Positions 46,801 to 56,800 of a stretch of 59,426 nucleotides of DNA are shown here, in pieces (position 1 is the first letter of the stretch; every line of letters starts with the position of its first letter). Position numbers and translations under genes: made by a program. The notes below the pieces were generated by a model that worked only from the letters and a program-made list of their open reading frames with translations, was not told where the DNA came from and did no database searches. Origin of the DNA: Sinorhizobium sp. 6-70 (GTDB lineage Bacteria > Pseudomonadota > Alphaproteobacteria > Rhizobiales > Rhizobiaceae). The stretch lies in the NCBI RefSeq assembly GCF_030124375.1, contig NZ_JASKLS010000012.1:155909-215334 (forward strand), written 5' to 3'.

Positions 46801-49800
46801 CCGGCGAATTCTTGCACCTCCTCGCTCGAAGAACGGTTCTGCAGCAGGTTCGCTAACCGTTGAACTTCTCCGGCAGTGAGCTCCGGAACCTGCGACAACG
46901 CTGATGTGAGTTTGGCTAAACACCCGGCCATTGCGTCATCTGTGATTTCTTTAGCAGCTCTCGCCTCGCGCACTGCTCGAAACGATGTTCGAATGTCGTT
47001 GAGCAGTTTCGAAATTGAAAGGTCCGAGATGATGCGCGTTCTTTCCTCCTCGACGTCCTGCACTTTGTGCAGAAGCCAGAAGCGAACATCAGCTACCGAG
47101 AGGTTCCATTTCTTCATCAAGTTGACGGCATCACGGACCCTCGCGGTGACACCAGGGGATGCAAGCGCATCCTTAATGTCGAGCATCGTCAGCAGAGTAA
47201 CGAGCTCGCGCATCTTCAGTCCCAGTTTTTTTGTAAGCCGAAACCATGCCCAGACTCGTGACAGGTTGCGCAGGGACAATCTTACCGGCGACTGGCTGCC
47301 TGGTTCGTTACTGCAGAAATCCAACCACGCGTTTAGTTGGTCTGTGGGAACCCCGAGAGCTTTTGCTAGATGTTCCTTGTGATCCCTCAATAGCGGGCAG
47401 TCGTCCTGATCGGCATCGATCGACTCACCGACAATGACCTCCGGTCCTTTGCGAACGGGTGGACACAAATTCTCGACCTTGAAGGGTTCATATGGGTACC
47501 CGTTGTCGTCTTTCTGCAGAAATATTCGGCCGTAATCGCTATGGCCGCCAAAAGTAGAAACGTCAGCAAACCAAGTTGCCAGCGCCTGAACGTCCATGTC
47601 CCATCGACTGGCGAGGCAGACGAGGTCCGCAAGTGCTGCAATGCACGTCTTATTGAGCTTTCCGTGTCCGATGGCAGGTGACATGATCAACCGATCCAGA
47701 AGATTGATCGGCCATCCAACCTTCTTCTGCAACCTTAACAAACGGTTGATCCGATCAAGCGCCTCTTCGTCCAGACCTCGAATGTGCATCTTGTTAGTGT
47801 CGCACTGAGTCGCGGGATTGTCGGGCTCGTCAGAGACGACAATGAGCGTGTTGCCCGATGGATTGATAAATGCCCCACCGAGCAACTCGTCAAACTCGCT
47901 CGTGCCAACCGGCTCCGTCTTGAGCTCTGTTTTGTCCAGGAAGCGGCGCAACTCACTCATCTTCACGACGACGTCCCACTGCGCTTCCGCCCAGTATTCG
48001 TGTTGGCGCCTTGGATCGGGGGTGACGATTATATCGCGCTCAACCGCGGTGAGCCCGAGCATCTCAGCTGACACTATCCCGGTGAATGACGTCGACGGTT
48101 CGATGTGATCTCGCCACGTGGCAAGATCGCGGATCACCTCCGCGCGATCGAGATCCATTTTCGCCAAGTACGACAAAGCTTCCGCACGGTTTCCATCGTA
48201 TGGAAGGGCCAGATTAAGATGGCTGGACCTCAATACCCTCGCCGCAGCTTGGTTGACAAACTCAGGAGCGGCGCCGATTTCTTCCTCTGATCCATAGGTC
48301 TGGCGAAGTTCTCGCACCAGCCAAATTGGGCATTTAGCCTCCTCACCTTGATGTTCAAAGAGAAGAAGTGTCCGATCATCACGTACAAGTCGGTTACCAA
48401 GCGAATCGGCCGTGACCTCTGCCTTCGCCGTAACCGCAAGAAAACCATTATCCTGTAAGGCGGTGAGTGCGATTTCCGGTATGGGCCCCGGCTCGAGTTT
48501 CAGGCGCAATTTCAAAGGAGTCTCGGCGACAAAATCCTCCAGCAGTTCGTTCACCAGATCGATGTAGGGTACTGGAGTCATCGCATTCGCACAGTTGAGG
48601 TCGAGATACGCGATGTCGGGCCGTCGGCTAATCAGTATATCAAAAACCGTCTTAGCCTCTTTAGGGCCGGCGAGGCAGGGGCGGTAAGATCGCGCGTCTT
48701 CCCTGTTTTGATCTCCGCCGTCTACGTCAATGCAATCCAGCCGTTTGAAGAACTGCAGGACGTCGACGAGGTAGGAAGCAGGCCCATATATGGATTGACA
48801 GTCATCACAGGCACACGCATCAAGAGATCCAAAGAGCGATTCCCACGACGGCAGATTCTCGTCTCGGCCCTTGAGAAATGCCGTCGCTATCCGGTTTCGG
48901 TCGTGGGGCGAGCAAAGCGCATCTACATATTGTGCCGTCGCAAGCGCACGCGCCTCGCTGAAGATGTGTGCCGTGATTTCAGCCCGTGCTGCCGCTCGCT
49001 GGTACAACGTGGCAGCCTTGCGTCCTAACAAGCCCGATTCCTTGCCTTCGCCTCCCAATGCCCTGACGTACGCCTTTGTAAACCGACCCCTCCCCAGCAT
49101 GCGGATCTTCCAAGCACCGTCCAGATTTGCATCTGCCTCTGGAACATGGCCGAGCAAGAACGCGATCTCTTTATGCTCCTGCGTCAGGCTTGAAACTCGA
49201 CCAATGGCGCGAAGCTTAGAAGCTTCCGCGCTGTCAAGGCCAATATCCTTGATAAGACGATCAATGCTCGTTCGGGTGGCGCTAGCCTGGAAATGCCTTG
49301 GCCCGCTTTTAAGTTTCTGCGATTGCACGACTTTGAGTGATAGATCCGCGTATGACTGCGGCAACTTGTCAGTCTGCGCCAGCAGGGCGAAATCAATTTG
49401 ACTCGAAACGTGTACGCCACGCTCTGCGCAATAGCAGTCAAAATCTAGTCGAACATGAAAAGGTATTGACGGTACATATTCCTCCTTCACGTCATAGAAA
49501 TAATCCCGAAGGTTCACTAGTCTTTCTTTATAAAGGCCGTTAAGCGCACTGTAATTTTCATTTAGGTACGGAGGTGAGTCTCCGAATCCAGGCTCTATTA
49601 TCCTTGAGTCAATCGCCGACTTTATAACTTCAAAAAGTGCCACTTCATCAGATGGACCGCTTTTAGGCGGAACATCCGAATAAAACGCTATCTGAGCTAG
49701 GTATTTGTCGACAAAGGATCTATCTGGAAAAATATTCAGCTGTGCCCGCGGTCGTATCTTCCGCCCTTGGTCCTTTATCTGTTCGACATCCTGCCCCAAT

Positions 49801-50690
49801 TGAGCGTACAGCAGCGCCTCGAGACGAAGTATGCCGTAGACGAACTGAGCATCAAAGATCTCGCCGTTAAGCGCATCTTTGGCCAACCAGTGGGCGACGA
49901 CGAAGTACTCAAGCTGTTGCTCCGTCAACAAAGGGAAAGACGACTGAGGATTCTGCTTTATAATAATCTTGATATCAGCTGGGGTTATCCTGTCAGGATG
50001 CTCCCACAAGCTGTTGTCAAGCTTTGCCACCTGGATTCGCGCCTTGACCTCTTTACGAACCTCAGGAAACTCCACGATCGGGACCTTGGCTGTATCAACA
50101 CCAAGAGAAGTTTCCTGCTCTGAACCAAACTGCGCCCATTGAACGCGCGGCCGAGTAACATCGATGTCATGAGCGTAGACACGGGCGTCCCTCACGAACG
50201 CGTATAAGAATACAGTTGAACCTGAATATTCTCCGTCTGTATAGAGATCGAATTTGCCATCGATTCTACTACTGGCCACGCTCACGTCGACATCTGCTGC
50301 GCCTGCTTCTTCGAGCCTAGCGACAACTTTGATGCCGATCAGAGACGAAGGCGTGAACTTATCTTGTTGAAATGACCCTATCTGGCCGGATATCTTTGAA
50401 ATCTGCCGCTCTGCGTGCAGTACGACGTTGATCTCATTTGCCGTCGTTTTATCCAGAGTGGTGCTTTTCTGCAGATTCTTATTTTGTTGAAACTGAAAAA
50501 TGAGATCCTTAGTAACCCTGCCGTAGCGTTCTGCCGCAACTTCGGCTTTGAAGTCGGTCGCATCTTGCCCTTTGGGCCGTCTCATCAGCCCGCCGCCATT
50601 GGCCAACAGGAACTTCAGCGCTTCATGCAGTCTTGAGACGTGTTCTTTTTCCGCGGTACTGGGAGTGAAAATTGGCAGAACGACTTTCAT
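40827..50690 (-). CDS. Tc toxin A subunit (TcA), 3287 aa
   Basis: The receptor-binding and translocation-pore subunit of a Tc (toxin complex) assembly. An N-terminal peptidoglycan-binding-like domain (residues 15-95) precedes the VRP1/Tc_A N-terminal region (SWESLFGSLDACACDDCQS at about 613). A neuraminidase-like domain follows (FYRRFLAESDWTPWESIDLDI, about 1890), then the long alpha-helical pore domain (about 2700-2960). The hydrophobic tip is near PDFTIGGWGFGGAPG, and the C-terminal TcB-binding domain starts at MDYPGHYFRRIKSVSLSIP (about 3017). At 3287 aa it is larger than the well-studied 2500-aa TcdA proteins. AAGGAGAGG precedes the ATG. It lies 122 bases after the TcB-TcC gene, same strand. 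Confidence 0.93.
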   Translation of the reverse strand: MKVVLPIFTPSTAEKEHVSRLHEALKFLLANGGGLMRRPKGQDATDFKAEVAAERYGRVTKDLIFQFQQNKNLQKSTTLDKTTANEINVVLHAERQISKISGQIGSFQQDKFTPSSLIGIKVVARLEEAGAADVDVSVASSRIDGKFDLYTDGEYSGSTVFLYAFVRDARVYAHDIDVTRPRVQWAQFGSEQETSLGVDTAKVPIVEFPEVRKEVKARIQVAKLDNSLWEHPDRITPADIKIIIKQNPQSSFPLLTEQQLEYFVVAHWLAKDALNGEIFDAQFVYGILRLEALLYAQLGQDVEQIKDQGRKIRPRAQLNIFPDRSFVDKYLAQIAFYSDVPPKSGPSDEVALFEVIKSAIDSRIIEPGFGDSPPYLNENYSALNGLYKERLVNLRDYFYDVKEEYVPSIPFHVRLDFDCYCAERGVHVSSQIDFALLAQTDKLPQSYADLSLKVVQSQKLKSGPRHFQASATRTSIDRLIKDIGLDSAEASKLRAIGRVSSLTQEHKEIAFLLGHVPEADANLDGAWKIRMLGRGRFTKAYVRALGGEGKESGLLGRKAATLYQRAAARAEITAHIFSEARALATAQYVDALCSPHDRNRIATAFLKGRDENLPSWESLFGSLDACACDDCQSIYGPASYLVDVLQFFKRLDCIDVDGGDQNREDARSYRPCLAGPKEAKTVFDILISRRPDIAYLDLNCANAMTPVPYIDLVNELLEDFVAETPLKLRLKLEPGPIPEIALTALQDNGFLAVTAKAEVTADSLGNRLVRDDRTLLLFEHQGEEAKCPIWLVRELRQTYGSEEEIGAAPEFVNQAAARVLRSSHLNLALPYDGNRAEALSYLAKMDLDRAEVIRDLATWRDHIEPSTSFTGIVSAEMLGLTAVERDIIVTPDPRRQHEYWAEAQWDVVVKMSELRRFLDKTELKTEPVGTSEFDELLGGAFINPSGNTLIVVSDEPDNPATQCDTNKMHIRGLDEEALDRINRLLRLQKKVGWPINLLDRLIMSPAIGHGKLNKTCIAALADLVCLASRWDMDVQALATWFADVSTFGGHSDYGRIFLQKDDNGYPYEPFKVENLCPPVRKGPEVIVGESIDADQDDCPLLRDHKEHLAKALGVPTDQLNAWLDFCSNEPGSQSPVRLSLRNLSRVWAWFRLTKKLGLKMRELVTLLTMLDIKDALASPGVTARVRDAVNLMKKWNLSVADVRFWLLHKVQDVEEERTRIISDLSISKLLNDIRTSFRAVREARAAKEITDDAMAGCLAKLTSALSQVPELTAGEVQRLANLLQNRSSSEEVQEFAGLLTGAPLGSIAGVAEHASRKPVNEIGSWTETSEDPKKVNHTEYLAWTSFFLDCLLDYLDQAERDLAVLRLTSQHLKAPIEQIETILRWCRMPKDDRPAAGGSIIETLSSASWSTSPISNDVETAKLIKGMWNGIFCAAQGCIDTLDEKPRKFREAVVANTPITTWDEPPEMAAVEKWRSLLSPLFIGIRLTHKVLGLMQKLNVQTDHLLWGLWRELPEDGSPNRFQRLGWFSPDQVPLTKSADASELGDLYHRWVMLLEGLDFLIRYPLTEIANDPNVKLGGATALELALSPAPSDATGDPSTGLDSIRDILAICDDLFDLPHTEVVAIAGWLEIPRAGFKDAATYRYLLQACNVVRKLEFPIASLPALVADVVTRDLVLVLRQCLKQQSDPTTWLETLKQVQDPLREQRRDALVAYLIADPNHGCFHKINDLYDHFLIDTQMCACMPTSRIVQAHAVVQLFAQRCLMGQEPSVNPSANESADDPNSWNEWNEWRWMRNYRVWEANRKIFLYPENWIEPELRDDKSQFFKGFEQSLAQAEVTDSNVVLAAQTYLDKLDDAAFMEVMAIHYQHSDFAESGRVEGPVLHVVARTKGGDPATYFYRRFLAESDWTPWESIDLDIATDHLLLFVRNGRLNIAWPVFTDVIDESAELEVPTAGQGNQGKRQIPTAPRGWTIQLALSERSNGAWQPKRVSKDVIRTSMVDTTTERMMSERRRCRFVIRDTDAAQTKMADDNVNQGFFILAFGFIRPTAANKLDHPDVKSEPLLMGAFNLAGCKGYPEVVAAKKLSKFSSATGVTVPRIEDTIFESQRWGEQYSDSNDSLSVQGLLANHFHRTAVLGTTPGTFKVTTAQQTTVVDNVIMGILRILKEDPRQWQPSGVFLPFFYEDGRRAYVAVPTLRESKDVRDNITISDLAKNLSMLSSDIEAAVKRTEETWEDLVHMWSKLPKDDARRLAYNELTGQLRGCFGVSFTAFYHPFVCFMKQCLAEGGFERLMNSSSLSWRNKRDEFVQLYKPDSVVLRPYPTETKEFQFEVGDGYASYNWEVFYHLPSMVGHKLVVDQKFEDALRWYHFIFNPTGVPDSRRTYGEDVEQQSAAQGAGRYWVTKPFRLRTDQPSDSESYVGQRIETILAILAKPDDHSEAWKRWHDAVVQWQRNPFVPHLVARGRTVAFQKTTVMRYLDAVIQWGDFLFRQDTRESVNEALQLYITAERLLGTRPRVVEAPKGSRPSRTYRELELVMYRELADDRSSLVELENTLPGQLSIPDVGRPSIPALPAGCLLATPYFCVPRNEKLMGYWDTVDDRLYKIRHCQNIEGVERQLALFAPPIDPALLVRAFAAGLSIGDVLAQGAGEVPHYRFQVMIEKAFNLVQMVINLGNSLLQAIEKRDAEALAQLRSSHEIGLLKLIRDIKVRQIEEALQTLAGLKQTRAAIEERYRFYQSIEYMTSAEQRSLDLNEEGMRLETTALVFNTAASVAHMLPDFTIGGWGFGGAPGTDLAWGGVNIANAASAMGQFVGESGSLKRSAASAVGVQASYERRWNEWKLQERVAAKELSQVDRQILAAETRIEIFKSELRSHDKQQEQAADILAYMTDRKFSNQELYNWMIGEISASYYQAWQMAHRFALRVERAFHFELGPKGDGFTANSYVRPDSWNGIRNGLLAGERLMLDLKRMEVDYLERNCREFEITKHISLVRLDPDAFLDLKRSGRCSVELPDWLFDMDYPGHYFRRIKSVSLSIPCVAGPYASVNCTLTLTKNRIRIKPMQSVDDDEPNLLTNFAHIQSIATSAAQNDSGMFEVNFRDERYLPFEGAGVLSSWMLELPKEDNRQLDFDSITDVIVHLKYTARQGGKKLQENRRKAVSNYFELGYPINDPKPIVHRLFYLEDEFPSQWHRFQALKNADGKHVLALEGLEDRLPYLLREIPSAAARVRIVSLTETSLQPTFDLNDYTPESKNQWQDVVFGEWKFAAEEAPDNLGLLVSINLKALEDEPS

Positions 50691-50812
50691 AACGCCTCTC
50701 CTTCATGGCGACGCATTACGCTTGAACGATTTTCTGTTATACTAACGAAATATCCGTATGAACCTTGGGATTATTATATGATTCCCAGGTTTGTCTCGCT
50801 CATTGGCTGACC

Positions 50813-53800
50813 TCATCGATTGCCCCAATCAACAGGATCTATTTTTAGCTTTTCGACAGGTTGGAGGCGCGCATGTTGGCTAGGAGAGAGAGTGCCAGCC
50901 GTCCTTGCTGGCTCACGGCCCACCAACCTGCCGGCCACATATCGGTGATTACCATCAACTATAGCATTGCCGGACACCTTAATTGGGGGGGCAATTTCTC
51001 CCGCCTCCAACCGACGTACGTAGCGTTCGACAGCCGGCCTTGAAATGCTGATTTGTGCGGTTTCGAGCTCAGAGCCTTTCAGCGCAGCGGATATCGCTTC
51101 GTCAGTCACGGCGACTGGGCCCTTTGTGTCGCGTGACGTGAAAAGGATTGCACGTTGGCGAACTGACGTCGCCATGACGGCTCCTCCCGCTCCAAATGCC
51201 AATCCTGTGCCCGATGCGGCCGCGATGTCATTTACGTTTAGATTGCGCCAGCTTTCTGCCTCCCCGCTTGCGAGCTGACGAGTGCCTTCTTGAATCGCAC
51301 CTCCGGCGGCACCCGCTGCACCGCCCCGAACTGCACTCACAGCCAATTCTCGCGGGAGGCCCCCGCTAGCCGCAGCGATGCTGGACGCCCTGACCGCCTG
51401 AGCGACATTGCTTCCGGTGCGAATTGCCTGTGCGGTCGCCCGGGCAGCAGCGACTCCTGGGATCAGGCTCAAGAGACCGCCAGCAGCTGCACCACCCGCG
51501 GCTGCTGCCTTAATCCGTGCGGTATCGAACTCCGCCCCCTCGTTCCTTGTCAGCGCCTGCGCGGTGAAGTCAGCTGCAACACCGCTCGCACCTCCCGAAA
51601 TCGCGCCGACGGCGGCTGTGCCGACGAGAGCCGTTGCCACGGCGCCTGTGGTGCCAACGGCTCCGGCAGCGGATGCTGCCGCTGCGACTGCAACCGTCCC
51701 GACCCCCGCAGTGAGGACAGTCACTGCAACCGCGACCGCTACGACAGCACCAACCACTGCCGCATCTTTCGAGGTCCATCGCCCAGTGGGATCTGTCCCG
51801 GTGACTGGGTTGTTTTGTACGAATTGATAGACGTTTAAGTGATCGCCGATACCCTCGGGATCCGCCGATACCCACCGTCCCAGCCAAGTCGCCAGATACC
51901 GCGCCGAATGGTAGTTGAGGCCACTTTCCTCGTCCCGTTCCTTTCCGGCGAAGCGGTAGCGCTTTGCAGCAGCCTTTATCTTCGCATTGGTCGCTTGATA
52001 GGCCGTCGTCCCGTAAGGATGAAATTCCTCGTAGGAGATGATCGGTGCCGCCTTGTCGTACTGGACTTCGAGGCATGCGGAGCCCAGGTGATTTGGAAGT
52101 TGGCTGCGGATGAGCTGTTTCGCAGTGCCGTCGTCCCCCTTGGTCCGCGTCTCGAACAGAGCGAAGCGACGATTGTCGTCCAGAACATGGAGGGAGAGCC
52201 GTTCCAGCTCGATGTCTTGGCCATTGGACTGGTAGGCTCTGTACGTCTCGGCCAATCCAGTATAGAACCGCTCTGCGATCCGACGACCGTTTCGTTCGGT
52301 GATCTTTCGGACTCGCTCGCCAGCAGAATCGTAGACATAGTAAGTAGCCTCACCTTGTGATAGCGGCCGATCCGCAGCACAGCGAATCAGCTGTCGGCTG
52401 GTGAAGCACAACTGATCGCGGAAGTCCGTTTCCATCTGCGGCAGATGTGGCATGGAAATCATGCTGCCGTGGCTGTCGTAATCATAACGCATTGTCGTGC
52501 CGCCTATGGCGACACTGAGCAAACGGTTTGATTTCTTCTCGCGCGACCCGGCGACCCCTTCATAGCCATAGACACGTCGCCACGACCCTTGCTGCCCGGC
52601 TTGATGCATCATCTCCTCGATATTGCCGACTGGGTCATAGACAAAACGTTGCAAATAATTGCGCATAGCTTGACCGTCGTTTGGATTCGGAAAGGCAGCG
52701 AACGTGCAGTTTCCGTCAAAGATGCCGGCGCGGTGGGTGTCCCAAGCGTTCGGTGGGAGGTTTTGGCCGATATGTTCTCGCCCCGTGGCGGAGACCAGCC
52801 GATACAGCGCGTCACAAATGTACTCCGCCTCTGGCTTGACCGCTTGTTGCTTGAAGAAAAGAGTCTCCTGTGCGCTATCCGCGATCGCAGTGACATTTCC
52901 GACCGGATCGTATGTGTAGTCCAGGGCTTGGTACTTTTGCTCGGTCCTGCCCTTGCCTTTATTGACCGTGGTGAGGCTGAGGAGTCGAAACGTCTTGTCG
53001 TCATATGTGAAGGTAGTTTGCAGGCCGTACCCACGCTCGTTATTGCCGTATTGCACGATGCGTTGCTGGCCACGCGGGTTGTAGTCGACGCCGCGGACAA
53101 TCCAGAACGACTCCCGCTCCATCGAAGATCTGCTCCAGCCGACAAGGAAAAGCGGGGCCTTTGGCGTCTCGAGGCGAACGGTGGTTGCAAATAACTGCCC
53201 TGCGAGATTGTAAAGCCTGAAGGTCTCGCTGCCTTGTCCGTCCGGCGTGACGATCCGGATAGCGCGATTCTGGGCATCCCAATCGGTAGTGGAGTCGAAT
53301 TCCTCCGGCTCAACATCGGGATTGGAAGACCAATCCGGGGGGGATTTGTAGTCTCGGCAGAACCGACGCTTCGACGATAGCAGATTGCCCTTGGCGTCAT
53401 ACTCCCCAAAGGTCACGACGCCGGCGGTGTCGAAATGCTTCCAAACCCGTCCGCGAAGGTTGCGGTCGGATGGTGCGCGCGCGTCCTCTCCGTAAGCGAA
53501 CCGTTGGAAGCAAATCTCATCCTGTTGCGCGTCGGCCGAGTGTCCATGCGGCTTGATCATCCAGGTTTCCAGGGGCCGTCGCAATTCGTCGTAAATGTGG
53601 GTGAAGAAATGGTCCCTCTCATCCCAGCGGAACATCGGCTGGCTGGCTGCATCCGGCAACATCCAGCGGCGACCGCTGTCCATGCTCGTCTCCCGCAACG
53701 GACGGCGCAGCAGGTCGTACTCCCAGGCCATGACCGTCCGATCCAGCGGATCGATGACGGCCCGACGATTACTTTCAATATCAAGAAGAGTCCGCGTACG

Positions 53801-56800
53801 CGCGAACTCCTCCCTCAATTTGTTCGATCGATAATCGACGAATCGATTGTGCGTAACGACGACGAATTCGCGTCCCTGCGGATCAAAATGGGTGATAATC
53901 GGCGTGCCAGCGTGATCGGCCGCTTTTTGGGCTGCCGCCGCTTCCTTCTGTCGCCGCCATTTCGCCGCGTCGGTTGTTCCCGGGAACAGCTTTTCAAGTT
54001 CGCTGGCGGTCGTGCGCAGCTTGTTCCACGTCGGCGAAGCACCCTCGATCAGTGGCCACTCCTCCACGCGCAGCCGCTCGAAGAACGTGCAGACGTCGGG
54101 ATCCTCCAGTGGTTCGATCAAGGTTGTGTCGTTGCGGTCCCACGCGACCTGTTTCCATGGATCGAAGACGACCTTCTCCCAGCTGTGATCGGGATGCAGC
54201 GTAGCGACTGCCCGGCCAATCGGATCGTAAAAGAGTATCGGGCTGACCCCCTCGCGGCTGCGGAACTCGAACGCATGGGCAGCAGGTTGGCCTACTTCGT
54301 CCACCCGGAAGAAGGGCTCATACTGGCGAACAGGCTGTCCCTTGTTGTTGAAGATTGTCCAGCCGCTACCCAACCATCGTGGCGGCATCACCGATGATGG
54401 ATTTTGATCTTCAATTCTCGGACTGGTTCGGAGCTTTCGCTGAATCTCCCGGCCGAAACCGTCAGAATAGCTGATCCTACAATGGATGTGGTCGGATAGA
54501 TCGAAGTTTTCAAGTCCGGCAATATGCTGGGCCGCCCCATCGTCAGCAAACGGAAGAGTGACGTGGAACTGGCGCTCCAAAGCCGCCGAGAACGCTGGCG
54601 AAGTAGCTTTGTCCGCGTTCACCGCACGGTAGTATCGCATGATGTCGTAGACGAACCGGCTCGTCGCTCGTGCAAGGAGGTAGGGTCCGCTGGCGATCGG
54701 GTCCGCAAGAAACCTCTCAATTTCCGAACTGCTCGGGTCAGTCCTGATGCCTTCCAGCGTGTCACCGAATTCGCCAACAGGCGTTTTCCCGAGCACGGCG
54801 GTTGCAACGACGAAGCCGCGTATGTCAAATGCTGCGGCTGTATGGTTGCCATTTGGATCCGTTAACAGTCGGGGTTGCAGCAGCCTGTATTCATATTTTG
54901 CCGTGGTCGTGTTGTTAGCGGAGTCGGTAAGTTCGGCAATCCGCAGAATAGCGTCATCATAGGCGACTCGCGTTGCATTGCCGAACGCATCCACGAACCG
55001 GTGCGGAAGGAAGAAGTGCTTGCGGGCAAAAGCAAGCTCGGTCGCCGCCCCCTGAGGTACCCCAGAAGCATCCGGTGCAAGAAAAGTCCGTCCGGACGAG
55101 ACCCAGTAACAACCGTCGCCATCTGGCTCGGCATAGCCCGCACGAGGCGCGCGCAGGCTGGCATTCAGTTGATCGGGCTCGGACTTTCGCTCAAACAGGC
55201 CTAATAGGCTTGGAGTAATTGCCAACTTTAGCGCCTCGCCGGAAAGCGCGAGCGACTCGAGCCTGCCTAAAGGAAGTAATAGTCTTAGATCATTCGCCCG
55301 ATAGAGGGTTCGACCGTGCTCGATCAGCCTGCGCTCTCTTCGTGTGTAGCCAGCCGTTTCCCCGTAGTTGAGCTCAGGAATCGCATTCCACGCAGCCACC
55401 GCATCTCGAAGCGTATCAAAATCGACCCACTTTGCGCGTTCCCACGCCGGGTCGGTCATTTCGTATGTCCGTACCTCCGCCGGTAGTGGCAAGCGCCACG
55501 AGTTCGGGAACTCGTCAATGGAATTGGTATAGCTTGTTAGAGTGAAAGTGATCAAGGAGCGGCCTTGGACAATCTCCTCATCCTCGGTGAGACGCTGATT
55601 GTTTTCTTCGTACGAACGAGTTGAATCAGCTTGGCGGCGGCCGTAGGCGATCACCGCCGACTGTTCTACGTTGCCGAAGTCGTCGACCTTGAGCGTCAGC
55701 TCATGCGAGACTCGCGGATCGGCCTTTTCTAATCGCTCATACCGGGCGTGAATTTTCTCGCGCGGATGGACCAGAAACACCGCATGACGGTTTCTGTCCC
55801 TGGGCTGAACTATCACAACCGTGAAGTTTTGCTCGGTAACCTCGTATGGACGAGACGCCCTTGCTATTGTTGACGATGGTGAATTTTCATCAGCGTCGAG
55901 CGCAAAAACCTCTTGCCTCAGCATCCGACCGCGAAGAGCACGGCCTGCTTCGCGCTCCTCGTCTATACTGAGACCGCCTGGCAACACTGTATCTGGTATA
56001 TCAATGGCATCCGGATCGCCCGACCAATATTCGCGCTTGAACGCATCGCGGACCGATGCATTCGGGAACCAAGCGCCGTGGTGAAACCAACTTTTCGTTA
56101 ATTTCGGTGGTACGTACGAATCTGATCGCCAGTTGTCAGCTCCGGTTGTCGACGCTGATATCGCATCAATTTCTTCCGTATCCCATTGTTCAACCAGGCC
56201 GAATCCGCGAAATTCTCGTTCGACGCCATCGAAGAAGCCGTGGTGATAGGCGTAACGAGAAATGAAGCGATTGCGACCTATAATATCCTTCGTCTCGACC
56301 TTTTCGACAACATGAACCGGGAATGGAAGTCTGGTGACCCATGGGCGTCCCTCAGCAAGGTCTTTCAGATAGAACTCGGTCGAACTGCGATATGATAGAT
56401 GGGTTTCCGCTCCTAGATTATTTCGTATCGATGTAAGGAGATGCGGCTTAACGCCCCCGGTTAGGTCAACCACATAGAACTGACTGCCGACATCGGCGGG
56501 TGAAGGGGAGGACCAAACGAGGCAGCCGGTCCCACGTCCGAAGAAATCCGTTGTCGTGACACCGGCCAACGAATGCGGAATTCGGAAGGGAATGGGTTGG
56601 CTTCGCGACCATCCGTTGCCGGATTGGTTTGCCCAAAAGACGGCCTCCTCGCGCCCGAGGTACACAATATCCGCAACACCTGATCCGTCGACATCGACGA
56701 GGCGGATTCGCTTAGGGTCGAACTGGCCAATAATATCGAACGCCGGCGCGTTGTCCATGACCACACGCGCACCAAACCTGCCGTAGCCCAGATTGGGCCA

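Noticed and set aside
50813..51776. An ADP-ribosyltransferase or Rho-deamidase toxin tip on TcC
   Set aside because: The C-terminal 320 residues show neither family's catalytic motifs; the ParB-like DGNHR segment is the only recognisable pattern.
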